From the NCBI GenBank assembly GCA_904387375.1, contig CAJFLE010000005.1, positions 1 to 64,000 on the forward strand: a DNA stretch of 64,000 nucleotides. Reading direction: 5' to 3'. The notes under the pieces were generated by a model, which saw only the letters and a list, made by a program, of their open reading frames with translations, was not told the origin of the DNA and searched no databases. This DNA comes from Candidatus Protoclostridium gallicola. Its GTDB lineage: Bacteria; Bacillota; Clostridia; Christensenellales; Pumilibacteraceae. Below, piece after piece: positions 8,748-16,560 of this stretch (its first letter is position 1; each line of letters begins with the position of its first letter). Position numbers and translations under genes: made by a program.

Positions 8748-8776
8748 TTGCAAACCGCCGGAGAATATAGTATAAT
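8748..8776 (+). promoter_or_regulatory. Leaderless-type promoter of rdgB
   Basis: TTGCAA (8748-8753), a 17-base spacer and TATAAT (8771-8776), followed by six bases and then the ATG. Transcription should start at the A of the start codon. It overlaps the region that serves yqfC in the other direction. Confidence 0.75.
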
Positions 8777-8782
8777 GGCGGT

Positions 8783-9373
8783 ATGGACATTCTTGTGGCG
8801 GCCACTCACAACAAGGGCAAACTCGCGGAAATGAAAAAGATACTCTCCGGATTCGAACTGCGTTCGGTCGGCGATTACGACGGCGGCGTCGAGCCGGAGG
8901 AGAACGGAGCGACGTTCGAAGAGAACGCGCTCATCAAAGCGCGCGCGGCGTATGCGTGCTCCGGGCTTCCGTCCTTCGGCGACGATTCGGGGCTGTGCGC
9001 GGACGCGCTCGGCGGCGCGCCCGGCGTGTACTCGGCGCGTTTCGCCCCCACCCCGCACGAATGCAACTTAAAGCTGCTCGCTGCGCTCGCGGACGTGCCT
9101 GATGAAAAACGCACGGCGCACTTCGCGTGCTGCATAGCGTACTGCGACGGCGACACGGAATTCACCGTCACGGGCAGATGCGAAGGACGCATACTGCATG
9201 CCGAAACGGGCACGGAAGGATTCGGCTACGATCCGGTTTTTTACAGCGACGATCTGAAAATGTCCTTCGGCGAAGCGGGAATGGACGAAAAGAACGCGGT
9301 TTCGCACCGCGGACGCGCGCTGGCGGCGTTTGCCGCAAAGCTCGCCGAAATGCGGAAAAACGACAGAAAATAA
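8783..9373 (+). CDS. rdgB: RdgB/HAM1 non-canonical purine NTP pyrophosphatase
   Basis: This enzyme removes ITP, dITP and XTP by hydrolysis to the monophosphate and so keeps deaminated purines out of nucleic acids. The signature ATHNKGKLAEM opens the protein and GDDSGLCADALGGAPGVYSAR forms the substrate pocket (written here in part of its length). At 196 residues it is standard. The ATG is correct by homology and sits six bases after TATAAT without a Shine-Dalgarno site. It is followed 20 bases downstream by a YfcE-type phosphodiesterase. Confidence 0.95.
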   Translation: MDILVAATHNKGKLAEMKKILSGFELRSVGDYDGGVEPEENGATFEENALIKARAAYACSGLPSFGDDSGLCADALGGAPGVYSARFAPTPHECNLKLLAALADVPDEKRTAHFACCIAYCDGDTEFTVTGRCEGRILHAETGTEGFGYDPVFYSDDLKMSFGEAGMDEKNAVSHRGRALAAFAAKLAEMRKNDRK

Positions 9374-9393
9374 TACATATCGGGATTTACATC

Positions 9394-9864
9394 ATGCGTG
9401 CAATAGTTATAAGCGACACTCACGGATATTATGCAAGACTGCTCGACCTCATAAGCGGGTTGGGCGATTACGACATGCTCGTCCATCTCGGCGACGGCTA
9501 TCGCGACATACGCCTCGTCAAATCGCACATCAACGCGGACATCGTATGCGTCGGAGGCAACAACGACTATTCGTCGGACAACCTGCCCGACAGCCGGATA
9601 ATAGAAATCGCCGGCGAACGGATCTACTGCTGCCACGGGCACAAGCTCGGCGTGCGCGAAGGCGTGGAGAGGCTGGCGGAAGAGGCGCTGAGAAACCGCT
9701 GCGCATACGCGCTTTACGGCCACACGCATATCGTCGCGGACGAAACCGTGGGCGGAGTGCGCTGCATGAACCCCGGTTCGATAGGCTATCCCGTCGGCGG
9801 CAGAGCGGCAATTGAGATAACGGACGACAGAGGCAGGGCGAATTTTAATTTCATCAAACTGTAA
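9394..9864 (+). CDS. YfcE/MJ0936-type metallophosphodiesterase
   Basis: A 156-residue calcineurin-like phosphoesterase. Metal ligands are visible in SDTHG (from Asp8), HLGD, GGNND, CCHGH and GHTH. Family members hydrolyse phosphodiesters in vitro, but the cellular substrate is not established. It often follows rdgB in Firmicutes, as here, and is probably cotranscribed with it. No clear terminator follows; the tRNA promoter starts 19 bases downstream. Confidence 0.9.
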   Translation: MRAIVISDTHGYYARLLDLISGLGDYDMLVHLGDGYRDIRLVKSHINADIVCVGGNNDYSSDNLPDSRIIEIAGERIYCCHGHKLGVREGVERLAEEALRNRCAYALYGHTHIVADETVGGVRCMNPGSIGYPVGGRAAIEITDDRGRANFNFIKL

Positions 9865-9882
9865 AAATTTGCGCGAAAATCG

Positions 9883-9911
9883 TTGACAACAAAGTCCGTA
9901 TGTGATAGAAT
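9883..9911 (+). promoter_or_regulatory. Promoter of the tRNA cluster
   Basis: TTGACA (9883-9888), a 17-base spacer and TAGAAT (9906-9911), about 70 bases before the first tRNA. Nine tRNAs and a terminator follow in the same direction. Confidence 0.75.
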
Positions 9912-9983
9912 GCATAAGCACCGAAAGACAAGTGGGCATTAACGACCGGACGGGCCGGCGGCGCATGGCATAAAAGTGCTTAT

Positions 9984-10057
<74 letters not shown>

Positions 10058-10065
10058 ATAATCAA

Positions 10066-10142
<77 letters not shown>

Positions 10143-10156
10143 CGACAAGATTCTGC

Positions 10157-10234
10157 GGTGGGTGTAGCTCAGTTGGTTAGAGCGCCAGGTTGTGGCCCTG
10201 GAGGCCGGGGGTTCGAATCCCTTCACTCACCCCA
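10157..10234 (+). tRNA. tRNA-His(GTG)
   Basis: Anticodon stem CCAGG/CCTGG with loop TTGTGGC, anticodon GTG. The extra G(-1) typical of tRNA-His is encoded at 10157 opposite C73. CCA is encoded. Confidence 0.95.
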
Positions 10235-10244
10235 TTCTATTTTT

Positions 10245-10319
10245 AGGGGTATCGCCAAGCGGTAAGGCACAGGACTTTGACTTCTGCACTCGCTGGTTCA
10301 AATCCAGCTGCCCCTGCCA
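10245..10319 (+). tRNA. tRNA-Gln(TTG)
   Basis: Acceptor AGGGGTA/TGCCCCT; anticodon stem CAGGA/TTCTG with loop CTTTGAC, anticodon TTG. CCA is encoded. The D arm GCCAAGCGGTAAGGC is the usual tRNA-Gln form. Confidence 0.95.
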
Positions 10320-10356
10320 CGAATATCGGTCCATGATTTAAGATATATTACCTCGT

Positions 10357-10431
10357 TGGGGTGTCGCCAAGCGGTAAGGCTACGGACTCTGACTCCGTCA
10401 TTCGGGAGTTCAAATCTCTCCACCCCAGCCA
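10357..10431 (+). tRNA. tRNA-Gln(CTG)
   Basis: Acceptor TGGGGTG/CACCCCA; anticodon stem ACGGA/TCCGT with loop CTCTGAC, anticodon CTG. CCA is encoded. Its last base is only one base from the next tRNA. Confidence 0.95.
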
Positions 10432-10432
10432 T

Positions 10433-10508
10433 CATCCATTAGCTCAGCCGGTAGAGCACTTGACTTTTAATCAAGGGGTCCCGAGTTCGAACCTCGGATG
10501 GATGACCA
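10433..10508 (+). tRNA. tRNA-Lys(TTT) with a C1-G72 acceptor pair
   Basis: Anticodon stem TTGA/TCAA with loop CTTTTAA, anticodon TTT. The acceptor is CATCCAT/ATGGATG, so the first pair is C1-G72 rather than the usual G1-C72. CCA is encoded. It starts one base after the preceding tRNA ends. Confidence 0.93.
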
Positions 10509-10565
10509 AATAGAGTTATTTGCGTAATCGCGGGTCTTCCCCGCCTTTCACAAAAATATATACAT

Positions 10566-10641
10566 GCGGAAGTGGCTCAGTTGGTAGAGCGCCACCTTGC
10601 CAAGGTGGATGTCGCGGGTCCGAGTCCCGTCTTCCGCTCCA
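10566..10641 (+). tRNA. tRNA-Gly(GCC), copy 1
   Basis: Acceptor GCGGAAG/CTTCCGC; anticodon stem CCACC/GGTGG with loop TTGCCAA, anticodon GCC. CCA is encoded. Identical to the next copy. Confidence 0.95.
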
Positions 10642-10656
10642 ATGACAACTTAATCT

Positions 10657-10732
10657 GCGGAAGTGGCTCAGTTGGTAGAGCGCCACCTTGCCAAGGTGGA
10701 TGTCGCGGGTCCGAGTCCCGTCTTCCGCTCCA
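10657..10732 (+). tRNA. tRNA-Gly(GCC), copy 2
   Basis: Identical over its full length to the copy at 10566-10641, separated by 15 bases: a recent tandem duplication. With the TCC tRNA there are three glycine tRNAs in this cluster. Confidence 0.95.
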
Positions 10733-10735
10733 TGT

Positions 10736-10811
10736 GCACCATTAGCTCAGTTGGTAGAGCACCTGACTCTTAATCAGGGTGTCCGGGGTTCGAGCCCCCG
10801 ATGGTGTACCA
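10736..10811 (+). tRNA. tRNA-Lys(CTT)
   Basis: Acceptor GCACCAT/ATGGTGT with a G1-U72 wobble; anticodon stem CCTGA/TCAGG with loop CTCTTAA, anticodon CTT. CCA is encoded. Only three bases separate it from the preceding tRNA. Confidence 0.94.
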
Positions 10812-10817
10812 GGGCAA

Positions 10818-10856
10818 AAAAATACGAACTCCGAAAAGTCGGGGTTCGTATTTTGA
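10818..10856 (+). terminator. Terminator of the tRNA cluster
   Basis: AATACGAAC pairs with GTTCGTATT (10821-10852), followed by TTG ATTTATTT. It lies just after the last tRNA. Confidence 0.8.
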
Positions 10857-10949
10857 TTTATTTGGCTGCTTATGCCGGCTTAATTTATCGTTCTTGTTTA
10901 AATTGCCGACGTTTGCGTTTCTCACGCCGTTTTCATCCCTTCCCGGCGG

Positions 10950-10979
10950 TTGACTTTCGCGCCGGAGCCGGCGTATAAT
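10950..10979 (+). promoter_or_regulatory. Short-leader promoter of the cation efflux gene
   Basis: TTGACT (10950-10955), an 18-base spacer and TATAAT (10974-10979). The ATG follows after 12 bases, so the predicted leader is about six bases with no Shine-Dalgarno site. An earlier ATG is followed at once by TAG. Confidence 0.65.
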
Positions 10980-10991
10980 ATAAGATGTAGT

Positions 10992-12101
10992 ATGAACAAA
11001 GAAAAGAAAAAGAGAGCGCCGGGCGGAGCGGCGGCAAGCGCGGTGGGAATCGCGTGCAATCTCGCGCTCGCGGCGGCGAAAATAACCGTCGGGGCGCTTT
11101 TCGGGCTGGTGTCGGTCATGGCGGACGGGTTCAACAATCTGAGCGACTGCGGCAGCAGCGTCGTGTCGCTCGTGTCCTTCCGCGTTGCCGACAAGCCGGC
11201 GGACAAGGAGCACCCGTACGGTCACAGGCGGGCGGAATACATAGCGGCGATGATCACCGGACTGCTCGTGCTGTTCCTCGCCGTCGAACTGCTGCGCGAG
11301 TCCGTGGACACCATCGTTTCGGGCGGAGACGCGCATAACTCGTGGATAGTATATCTCGTCCTCGGCATATCCGTCGCGGTCAAGGCGGGAATGTTCGTAT
11401 TCTACCGGGCGGCGGCAAAAAGGCTGGGATCGGACGCGCTGAAAGCGGCGGCAACCGACAGCGTATGCGACTGCGCGGCTACCGCGGCGGCCGCGCTCGG
11501 CATAGTAATAATGCAGCTGACAGACTTCCCCGCCGACGGCTGGGCGGGCATACTCGTCGCGCTGTTCATCGTGTGGCAGGGCGCGAAGATACTGCTCGAA
11601 GCCAGCTCGAAGCTGCTCGGGCAGGCGCCGGACGAAGAGCTGATCGACAGAATGAAAGCAATAATACATGCCGGCGAAGGCGTGCTCGGCATGCACGACC
11701 TGCTCGTATACGGCTACGGCAAGGGCGTGACGTTCGCGACGGTGCATATAGAAATGGACGCGGCCACGCCGGCGCTGAAATCGCATGCGGTGCTCGACGC
11801 GATCGAACACCGCGTCAAAGACGAACTGAACGTGACGCTGACGGCGCATCTCGACCCCGTAGATCTCGCCGACGAGCAGGCGCGGGAGCTGGAAAAGAAG
11901 GTGCGCGAGGCCGTGGAAGACACGGACGGACTGGAAGTCCACGATTTCCGGCTCATACGCGGCGCAGAGGACAAAGTCGTGTTCGACGTCGGAGCGCCCT
12001 ACTCCTGCCCAAAAACGGACGCGCAGATTCGCGAAGAGGCGGAAGACAAGGTGAAAGCGCTGGGCAGCTACGTGCCGGTCGTGACGATAGACCGCAGATA
12101 A
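10992..12101 (+). CDS. Cation diffusion facilitator family transporter
   Basis: A 369-residue CDF (ZitB/FieF-like) proton/divalent-metal antiporter of the cytoplasmic membrane. About six hydrophobic helices occupy residues 15-200. Metal-site motifs are ADGFNNLSD in helix 2 and HPYGHRRAEY after it; a cytosolic C-terminal domain follows (DLLVYGYGKGVTFATVHIE, then a regulatory ferredoxin-like fold). The metal cannot be told from sequence. It is monocistronic, with a bidirectional terminator shared with spoIVA. Confidence 0.92.
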   Translation: MNKEKKKRAPGGAAASAVGIACNLALAAAKITVGALFGLVSVMADGFNNLSDCGSSVVSLVSFRVADKPADKEHPYGHRRAEYIAAMITGLLVLFLAVELLRESVDTIVSGGDAHNSWIVYLVLGISVAVKAGMFVFYRAAAKRLGSDALKAAATDSVCDCAATAAAALGIVIMQLTDFPADGWAGILVALFIVWQGAKILLEASSKLLGQAPDEELIDRMKAIIHAGEGVLGMHDLLVYGYGKGVTFATVHIEMDAATPALKSHAVLDAIEHRVKDELNVTLTAHLDPVDLADEQARELEKKVREAVEDTDGLEVHDFRLIRGAEDKVVFDVGAPYSCPKTDAQIREEAEDKVKALGSYVPVVTIDRR

Positions 12102-12114
12102 ACGATATGTACGG

Positions 12115-12150
12115 AAAAGCCTCCGCGTCATATACGACGCGGAGGCTTTT
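12115..12150. terminator. Bidirectional terminator between the CDF gene and spoIVA
   Basis: A perfect 15-bp inverted repeat, AAAAGCCTCCGCGTC with six-base loop ATATAC, ends in A/T runs on both sides. It serves two convergent genes. Confidence 0.85.
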
Positions 12151-12167
12151 GTCATATCGATGTTCTT

Positions 12168-13649
12168 TTACAGCAGTACGCAAAGCACCCCGCCCTTGCC
12201 TTCGTTGACTATGCGGCTGAGCGCGCGGCGCATTTTCTTCTGCGCGTCGGGCGGCATGGCGTTGAGCTTGTTGGACAGTCCTTCGTTGACGAGCGAATGC
12301 AGACTCTTGCCGAACATGTTCGTTTCCCATATCCCCTGCGGATCGTTTTCGAACTCTGACAGCAGATATTTGACGAGATCTTCGCTCTGCTGCTCGGTGC
12401 CTACGATGGGGCTGACCTCGGCCTCGATGTCCACGCGCATGATATGCAGACTGGGCGCGCTCGCTTTCAGGCGCACGCCGAACTGACTGCCGCGCTTGAC
12501 GATCTGCGGCTCCTCAAGCGTCATGTCGTTCATCGTGGGAATGACGACGCCGTAGCCCGTTTCGTCCACTTCTTTAAGCGCGGGCGCGAGCTTGTCGTAC
12601 TCCCGCTTTGCGGCTGCAAGCTCTTTTATGCAGCTCATGAGCGCATAGTCGTCGGCTATGTCCATGCCGCACTCCTCGCTGAGCGCTTTATAGAACAGAT
12701 CGCCGGAAGCCTCCACCTCGAACGTGAGTCTGCCGTCGCCGAGCGACACGTTCTTCACCTTTATGGGACTGAAATCCGCAGACCCGTCGAACACGTTTTC
12801 CAGGCATTTATAGTCGCGCATGCGGCTCATGCCCGCGCACTTTTCGCGCAGCACGCCGAGCAGCGAAGAGATGAGCGAATTGTCCGACGGCAGCGCGCGC
12901 AGCCAGCGGGACAATTCGAAGTCCACGCGGCGGAGCGGGAACTCCATGAGCACCGCCTCGAACAGCGCGAGAATCTCGTCCTCGCCCATTTCCAGCACGT
13001 TGAGCGGCAGCACCTGCGCGCCGTATTTTTCCGACATAGCGGCGGCTATTTTTTTGGTTTCGGGATCGTCCGGAACCGACGAATTGAGCACTATGACGAA
13101 GGGTTTGCCCAGTTCTTTCAGCTCGCCGACCACGCGCTCTTCGGCGGGAACGTACGCGGCGCGCGGCAGCTCGGTGGATATGGAGCCGTCCGTCGTGACC
13201 ACTATGCCTATGGTGGCGTGCTCGCTGATTACCTTGCGCGTGCCTATGTCCGCCGCCTCGGAGAACGGGATCTCGCCGTCGTTCCACGGCGTGCGCACCA
13301 TGCGCGGCTTGTCGCCGTCCGTGCTGCCCTCGGCGCCGTCCACCATATAGCCCACGCAGTCCACGAGGCGGATGCCGGCGTCCACTCCGTTTGCGAGAGT
13401 GACGCTCACCGCTTCGCCGGGAATGAACTTGGGCTGGGTGGTCATAATGGTGCGCCCCGTCGCGCTCTGAGGCAGTTCGTCGAGGATCCTGTCCTTTTCG
13501 GGCGCGTCCTTCATCCTGGGCATCACGAGCTTCTGCATGAAGCTGCGGATAAACGTCGATTTCCCCGCGCGCACCGGTCCGACCACGCCGAAATACACGT
13601 TGCCGTCCGTGCGCTCTCTTATGTCCTTGTATATGTCGAATTCTTCCAT
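12168..13649 (-). CDS. spoIVA: Stage IV sporulation protein A (coat morphogenetic ATPase)
   Basis: SpoIVA polymerises around the forespore using ATP hydrolysis and forms the base layer of the spore coat. The 493 residues match the family. Walker A, GPVRAGKST, is at 24-32, and the C-terminal region ends in the conserved GGVLCVLL-type tail. It starts with a good Shine-Dalgarno site (AGGAGG) behind a sigma-E promoter. In Bacillus it lies near der, as here (der-plsY-spoIVA). A SipL-like partner is encoded at 51767-53239. Confidence 0.98.
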   Translation of the reverse strand: MEEFDIYKDIRERTDGNVYFGVVGPVRAGKSTFIRSFMQKLVMPRMKDAPEKDRILDELPQSATGRTIMTTQPKFIPGEAVSVTLANGVDAGIRLVDCVGYMVDGAEGSTDGDKPRMVRTPWNDGEIPFSEAADIGTRKVISEHATIGIVVTTDGSISTELPRAAYVPAEERVVGELKELGKPFVIVLNSSVPDDPETKKIAAAMSEKYGAQVLPLNVLEMGEDEILALFEAVLMEFPLRRVDFELSRWLRALPSDNSLISSLLGVLREKCAGMSRMRDYKCLENVFDGSADFSPIKVKNVSLGDGRLTFEVEASGDLFYKALSEECGMDIADDYALMSCIKELAAAKREYDKLAPALKEVDETGYGVVIPTMNDMTLEEPQIVKRGSQFGVRLKASAPSLHIMRVDIEAEVSPIVGTEQQSEDLVKYLLSEFENDPQGIWETNMFGKSLHSLVNEGLSNKLNAMPPDAQKKMRRALSRIVNEGKGGVLCVLL

Positions 13650-13670
13650 ACGCGTCCTCCTGACTGCTTA

Positions 13671-13699
13671 ATAGTATGCGTCCCGGAATACGAATATGA
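13671..13699 (-). promoter_or_regulatory. Sigma-E promoter of spoIVA
   Basis: The -35 element TCATATT (13693-13699) fits KMATATT at all positions. A 14-base spacer leads to the -10 element CATACTAT (13671-13678), 7 of 8 to CATACAHT. spoIVA is a classical sigma-E gene. The promoter overlaps the end region of plsY, so the gene is likely expressed both alone and by read-through. Confidence 0.75.
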
Positions 13700-13713
13700 A
13701 AGAAAGCGCGAAA

Positions 13714-14373
13714 TTATTTCTCCGCGCTTCCGGTATTCTTATTTTTCTTTTTGAACAGCACCGTGCGGTTTTCCGTGCCCGTGAACAGCCGCACTATATT
13801 GGACCGGTGAGCAAAAAGCGCCAGCGCCACTATGGCGAAAATAAGCGCGCTGACCGCCGGATCCGAACCGCCCAGCACCGCAGCCTCGTAGATATTCGGC
13901 ACGAATATCATGATGAACGAGCCCATGGCTCCTATCTTGACGAAGATGATGAAGATCAGACCTACGGCGAAGGCTATGAGCGTAACGATCTGTTCGCTGA
14001 CCAGCGACACGCCTATTATGCAGGCTATGCCCTTGCCGCCTTTGAACTTCATGAACACCGGCCATATATGACCGACGACGGTCGCCAGCCCGGCGACGTA
14101 AAGACCGAGTTTGTCGTCGACGGCGTACGGCGTTCCCGCGACGAGCCACCAGCCGAAGAAGGCGGGCACGGCGGCTTTGAACGCGTCGAGAATGAGACAC
14201 AGCGCGCCTACGACTTTGCCGTATGTACGGACGACGTTCATCGTCCCCGGGTTTCCGCTTCCGCTCTTGCGTATGTCGCCGTGGCGGAAGCGGGATATTA
14301 TGACCGCAAAGTTTATGTTACCGAAAAGGTACGAAACCGCGGCGACTATTATTATTCTGACCGCAAGATTCAC
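13714..14373 (-). CDS. plsY: Glycerol-3-phosphate acyltransferase PlsY
   Basis: PlsY transfers an acyl group from acyl-phosphate to glycerol 3-phosphate, the first step of phospholipid synthesis. It is a 219-residue integral membrane protein. The family motifs are visible: SGNPGTMNVVRTYGK near residue 38, and KFKGGKGIA in the middle. Its ATG overlaps the der stop by four bases. gpsA, often present next to it, is absent here. Confidence 0.95.
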   Translation of the reverse strand: MNLAVRIIIVAAVSYLFGNINFAVIISRFRHGDIRKSGSGNPGTMNVVRTYGKVVGALCLILDAFKAAVPAFFGWWLVAGTPYAVDDKLGLYVAGLATVVGHIWPVFMKFKGGKGIACIIGVSLVSEQIVTLIAFAVGLIFIIFVKIGAMGSFIMIFVPNIYEAAVLGGSDPAVSALIFAIVALALFAHRSNIVRLFTGTENRTVLFKKKNKNTGSAEK

Positions 14374-15686
14374 TTGGTTTCTTCCTTCTTTCCCACGAAT
14401 TTGAGCCTTATGGGCGTGCCCGAAAAATCGAACGCGCGGCGCAGGCAGTTTTCCAGATATCTCTTATACGAAAAGTGCACGAGCGTTTCGTCGTTTACGA
14501 AAATCACGAACGTGGGCGGATTGGCCGACGCCTGCGTTCCGTACAGCACTTTGAGCCGTCTGCCCGAGTGCGTGGGCGGCTCGGTGGTGCGCACCGCGTC
14601 GCCTATGACGTCGTTGAGCACGCCAGTCGTTATGCGCGCGCTCGCCTTTCCGTACACTTCTTCGGCGATAGAAAGCAGTCTTTCCACGCGCTGGCCGGAA
14701 ACAGCGGAAACGTATTCGGCGCGGAAGTAGCTCATGAAAGAGAGCTGTTCCGCCAGACGCTCGCGGTAGCGGTTCACGGTGTGCGTGTCCTTTTCCACGA
14801 GATCCCACTTGTTCATGACTATGACCGAAGGCTTGCCCTCGTCGTGCACCATGCCGGCTATGCGCACGTCCTGTTCGCTTATCTCCTGCGACGCGTCGAA
14901 CACTATCATGACGACGTCGGCGCGGGCGATAGCCGCCATTGCGCGCAGCACGCCGTAGCGTTCCACAGACTCGTCCTCGATGCCGCGTTTGCGGCGCATG
15001 CCCGCCGTGTCTATAAGCATATAGTCCATGCCGTTGTACGTCAGCGGCGTGTCTATGGCGTCGCGCGTCGTGCCCGCCACGTCGGAGACTATGACGCGCT
15101 CGAAACCGAGCAGACGATTGACGAGAGAGGATTTGCCCACGTTGGGCTTGCCGACAAAAGCTATTTTAAGTCCGACGTCGCCGTCTTCGTCCCCGTCGGG
15201 CAGGTCGCGCACTATCTCGTCGAGCAGGTCGCCCAGGCCGAGCGCCTGTTCGCAGGATATGGGAAAAGGCTCGCCGAGGGCGAGTTCGTAAAAATCGTAC
15301 AGGTTGTCCGTTTCGTTGTTGTCGAGCTTGTTGACGGCGAGAACGACGGGCTTTTTGGCCGAACGAAGCAGCGACGCGACCTCGCGGTCGGACGCAAGCA
15401 GTCCCGCCTTGCCGTCCACCATGAACACGATGACGTCGGCAAGGTCGATTGCCACTTCCGCCTGACGGCGTATCTCGGTCAGAAAATCTATATCGTCCGT
15501 TTCGATGCCGCCCGTATCCACGAGCGTGAAATGCTTGCCGCACCATTCGGCGTCGGCATAGATACGGTCGCGCGTGACTCCCGGCGTATCCTTGACGATG
15601 GAGATACGCCTGCCGCATATTCTGTTGAAGAACGTCGACTTGCCGACGTTGCTGCGCCCGACGACCGCGACCAAAGGCTTTGACAT
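14370..15686 (-). CDS. der: Double-domain GTPase Der (EngA)
   Basis: Der is required for 50S ribosome assembly. Two GTPase domains occur in tandem: the first has GRSNVGKS (10-17), DTGG and NKLD; the second has GKPNVGKSS near 180, DTAGMRRKRG and NKWD. A C-terminal KH-like domain follows. At 438 residues it is full length. The start has a GGAGGAAAGGA Shine-Dalgarno region. Confidence 0.98.
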   Translation of the reverse strand: MSKPLVAVVGRSNVGKSTFFNRICGRRISIVKDTPGVTRDRIYADAEWCGKHFTLVDTGGIETDDIDFLTEIRRQAEVAIDLADVIVFMVDGKAGLLASDREVASLLRSAKKPVVLAVNKLDNNETDNLYDFYELALGEPFPISCEQALGLGDLLDEIVRDLPDGDEDGDVGLKIAFVGKPNVGKSSLVNRLLGFERVIVSDVAGTTRDAIDTPLTYNGMDYMLIDTAGMRRKRGIEDESVERYGVLRAMAAIARADVVMIVFDASQEISEQDVRIAGMVHDEGKPSVIVMNKWDLVEKDTHTVNRYRERLAEQLSFMSYFRAEYVSAVSGQRVERLLSIAEEVYGKASARITTGVLNDVIGDAVRTTEPPTHSGRRLKVLYGTQASANPPTFVIFVNDETLVHFSYKRYLENCLRRAFDFSGTPIRLKFVGKKEETK

Positions 15687-15705
15687 GTCCTTTCCTCCGT
15701 GGAAT

Positions 15706-15734
15706 ATTTTATCACAAACCGCGGCCTTTGTCTA
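15706..15734 (-). promoter_or_regulatory. Promoter of der-plsY
   Basis: TAGACA (15729-15734), a 17-base spacer and TAAAAT (15706-15711), about 20 bases upstream of the der ATG and its Shine-Dalgarno site. Confidence 0.6.
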
Positions 15735-15751
15735 TGGATTTCGGGCAGAAA

Positions 15752-16486
15752 TTACAGTCTGTCGTCCTCTTCCCTGCGCGCTTTTTCCTCTTCGTCCTCA
15801 TCGGAGGCGTCGGAAGGCGGCTTATCGCCGTGCGGATCGGCGCGGAAGTCCTCGGCGGTTTCCGCATTCAGCTCTGCCGCTGCGGCGCGTTTGTCGTTTG
15901 CTTTTCTGCGCACCGCGCTCACCGTTTCCGCGACAACGAGTCCGAACACGGCGGCGATTATCATGGAGTCGAATATGCCGTAACCGCCGAGAACGTAGCT
16001 TTCCGCACCGAAGAACATCGTCGCCAGCCCCGCGCTCACGGCGTCGCCGATCACGCAGCCGCCCAGCGCGCCCGCGAGCGTGCCGAGCCGGGTGCCTGCG
16101 GCAAGATATGCCAGCGCGCCTCCGACGAAGCCGGTAAGCAGGCTGCCCACGAGCACCTGCGTTTCCGTTTCCGTGCCGATAAGAAGGCGGAACGCTACGA
16201 CCGCCATAGCGACTATAACCAGAGACAGAACGCCGCGCATCACGGTGCCGTGGCGAACGTTGAGTCCGAGAAGCACGATAAAGGCCACGAGAGGCACGGC
16301 GAAGCCGCCCACCGTCATAACGAACGTGCCGGCACGCACCTCGGGCATTACGGCGCCGATGATGAGCGCGAGCACGAGCAGAAACGCCAGCCAGCTCGTC
16401 AGCCCCAGTCTGTCGAAATATTTTTCCGCCGCGCCGAAAAACAGCAGTACGGCGATTATGCCGAGCAGTACCAGACCTATGGTCAT
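15752..16486 (-). CDS. Polytopic membrane protein, DUF1614-like
   Basis: A 244-residue protein with about seven hydrophobic helices over residues 1-190 and a charged cytosolic tail rich in Asp/Glu (DASDEDEEEKARREEDDRL). The pattern, in which helices alternate with glycine-rich turns such as GTRLGTLAGALGGCVIGD, resembles the DUF1614 family of Clostridia; I am not certain of that assignment. Function unknown. The ATG has a GGGAGG Shine-Dalgarno site. It lies upstream of der on the same strand, but der has its own promoter. Confidence 0.75.
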   Translation of the reverse strand: MTIGLVLLGIIAVLLFFGAAEKYFDRLGLTSWLAFLLVLALIIGAVMPEVRAGTFVMTVGGFAVPLVAFIVLLGLNVRHGTVMRGVLSLVIVAMAVVAFRLLIGTETETQVLVGSLLTGFVGGALAYLAAGTRLGTLAGALGGCVIGDAVSAGLATMFFGAESYVLGGYGIFDSMIIAAVFGLVVAETVSAVRRKANDKRAAAAELNAETAEDFRADPHGDKPPSDASDEDEEEKARREEDDRL

Positions 16487-16560
16487 AAAAAAATTACCTC
16501 CCGTTATATGGTCGGTAATTTTTCCGCGTTTTATACTTTATCATCCGGCAATGCGCCGCG

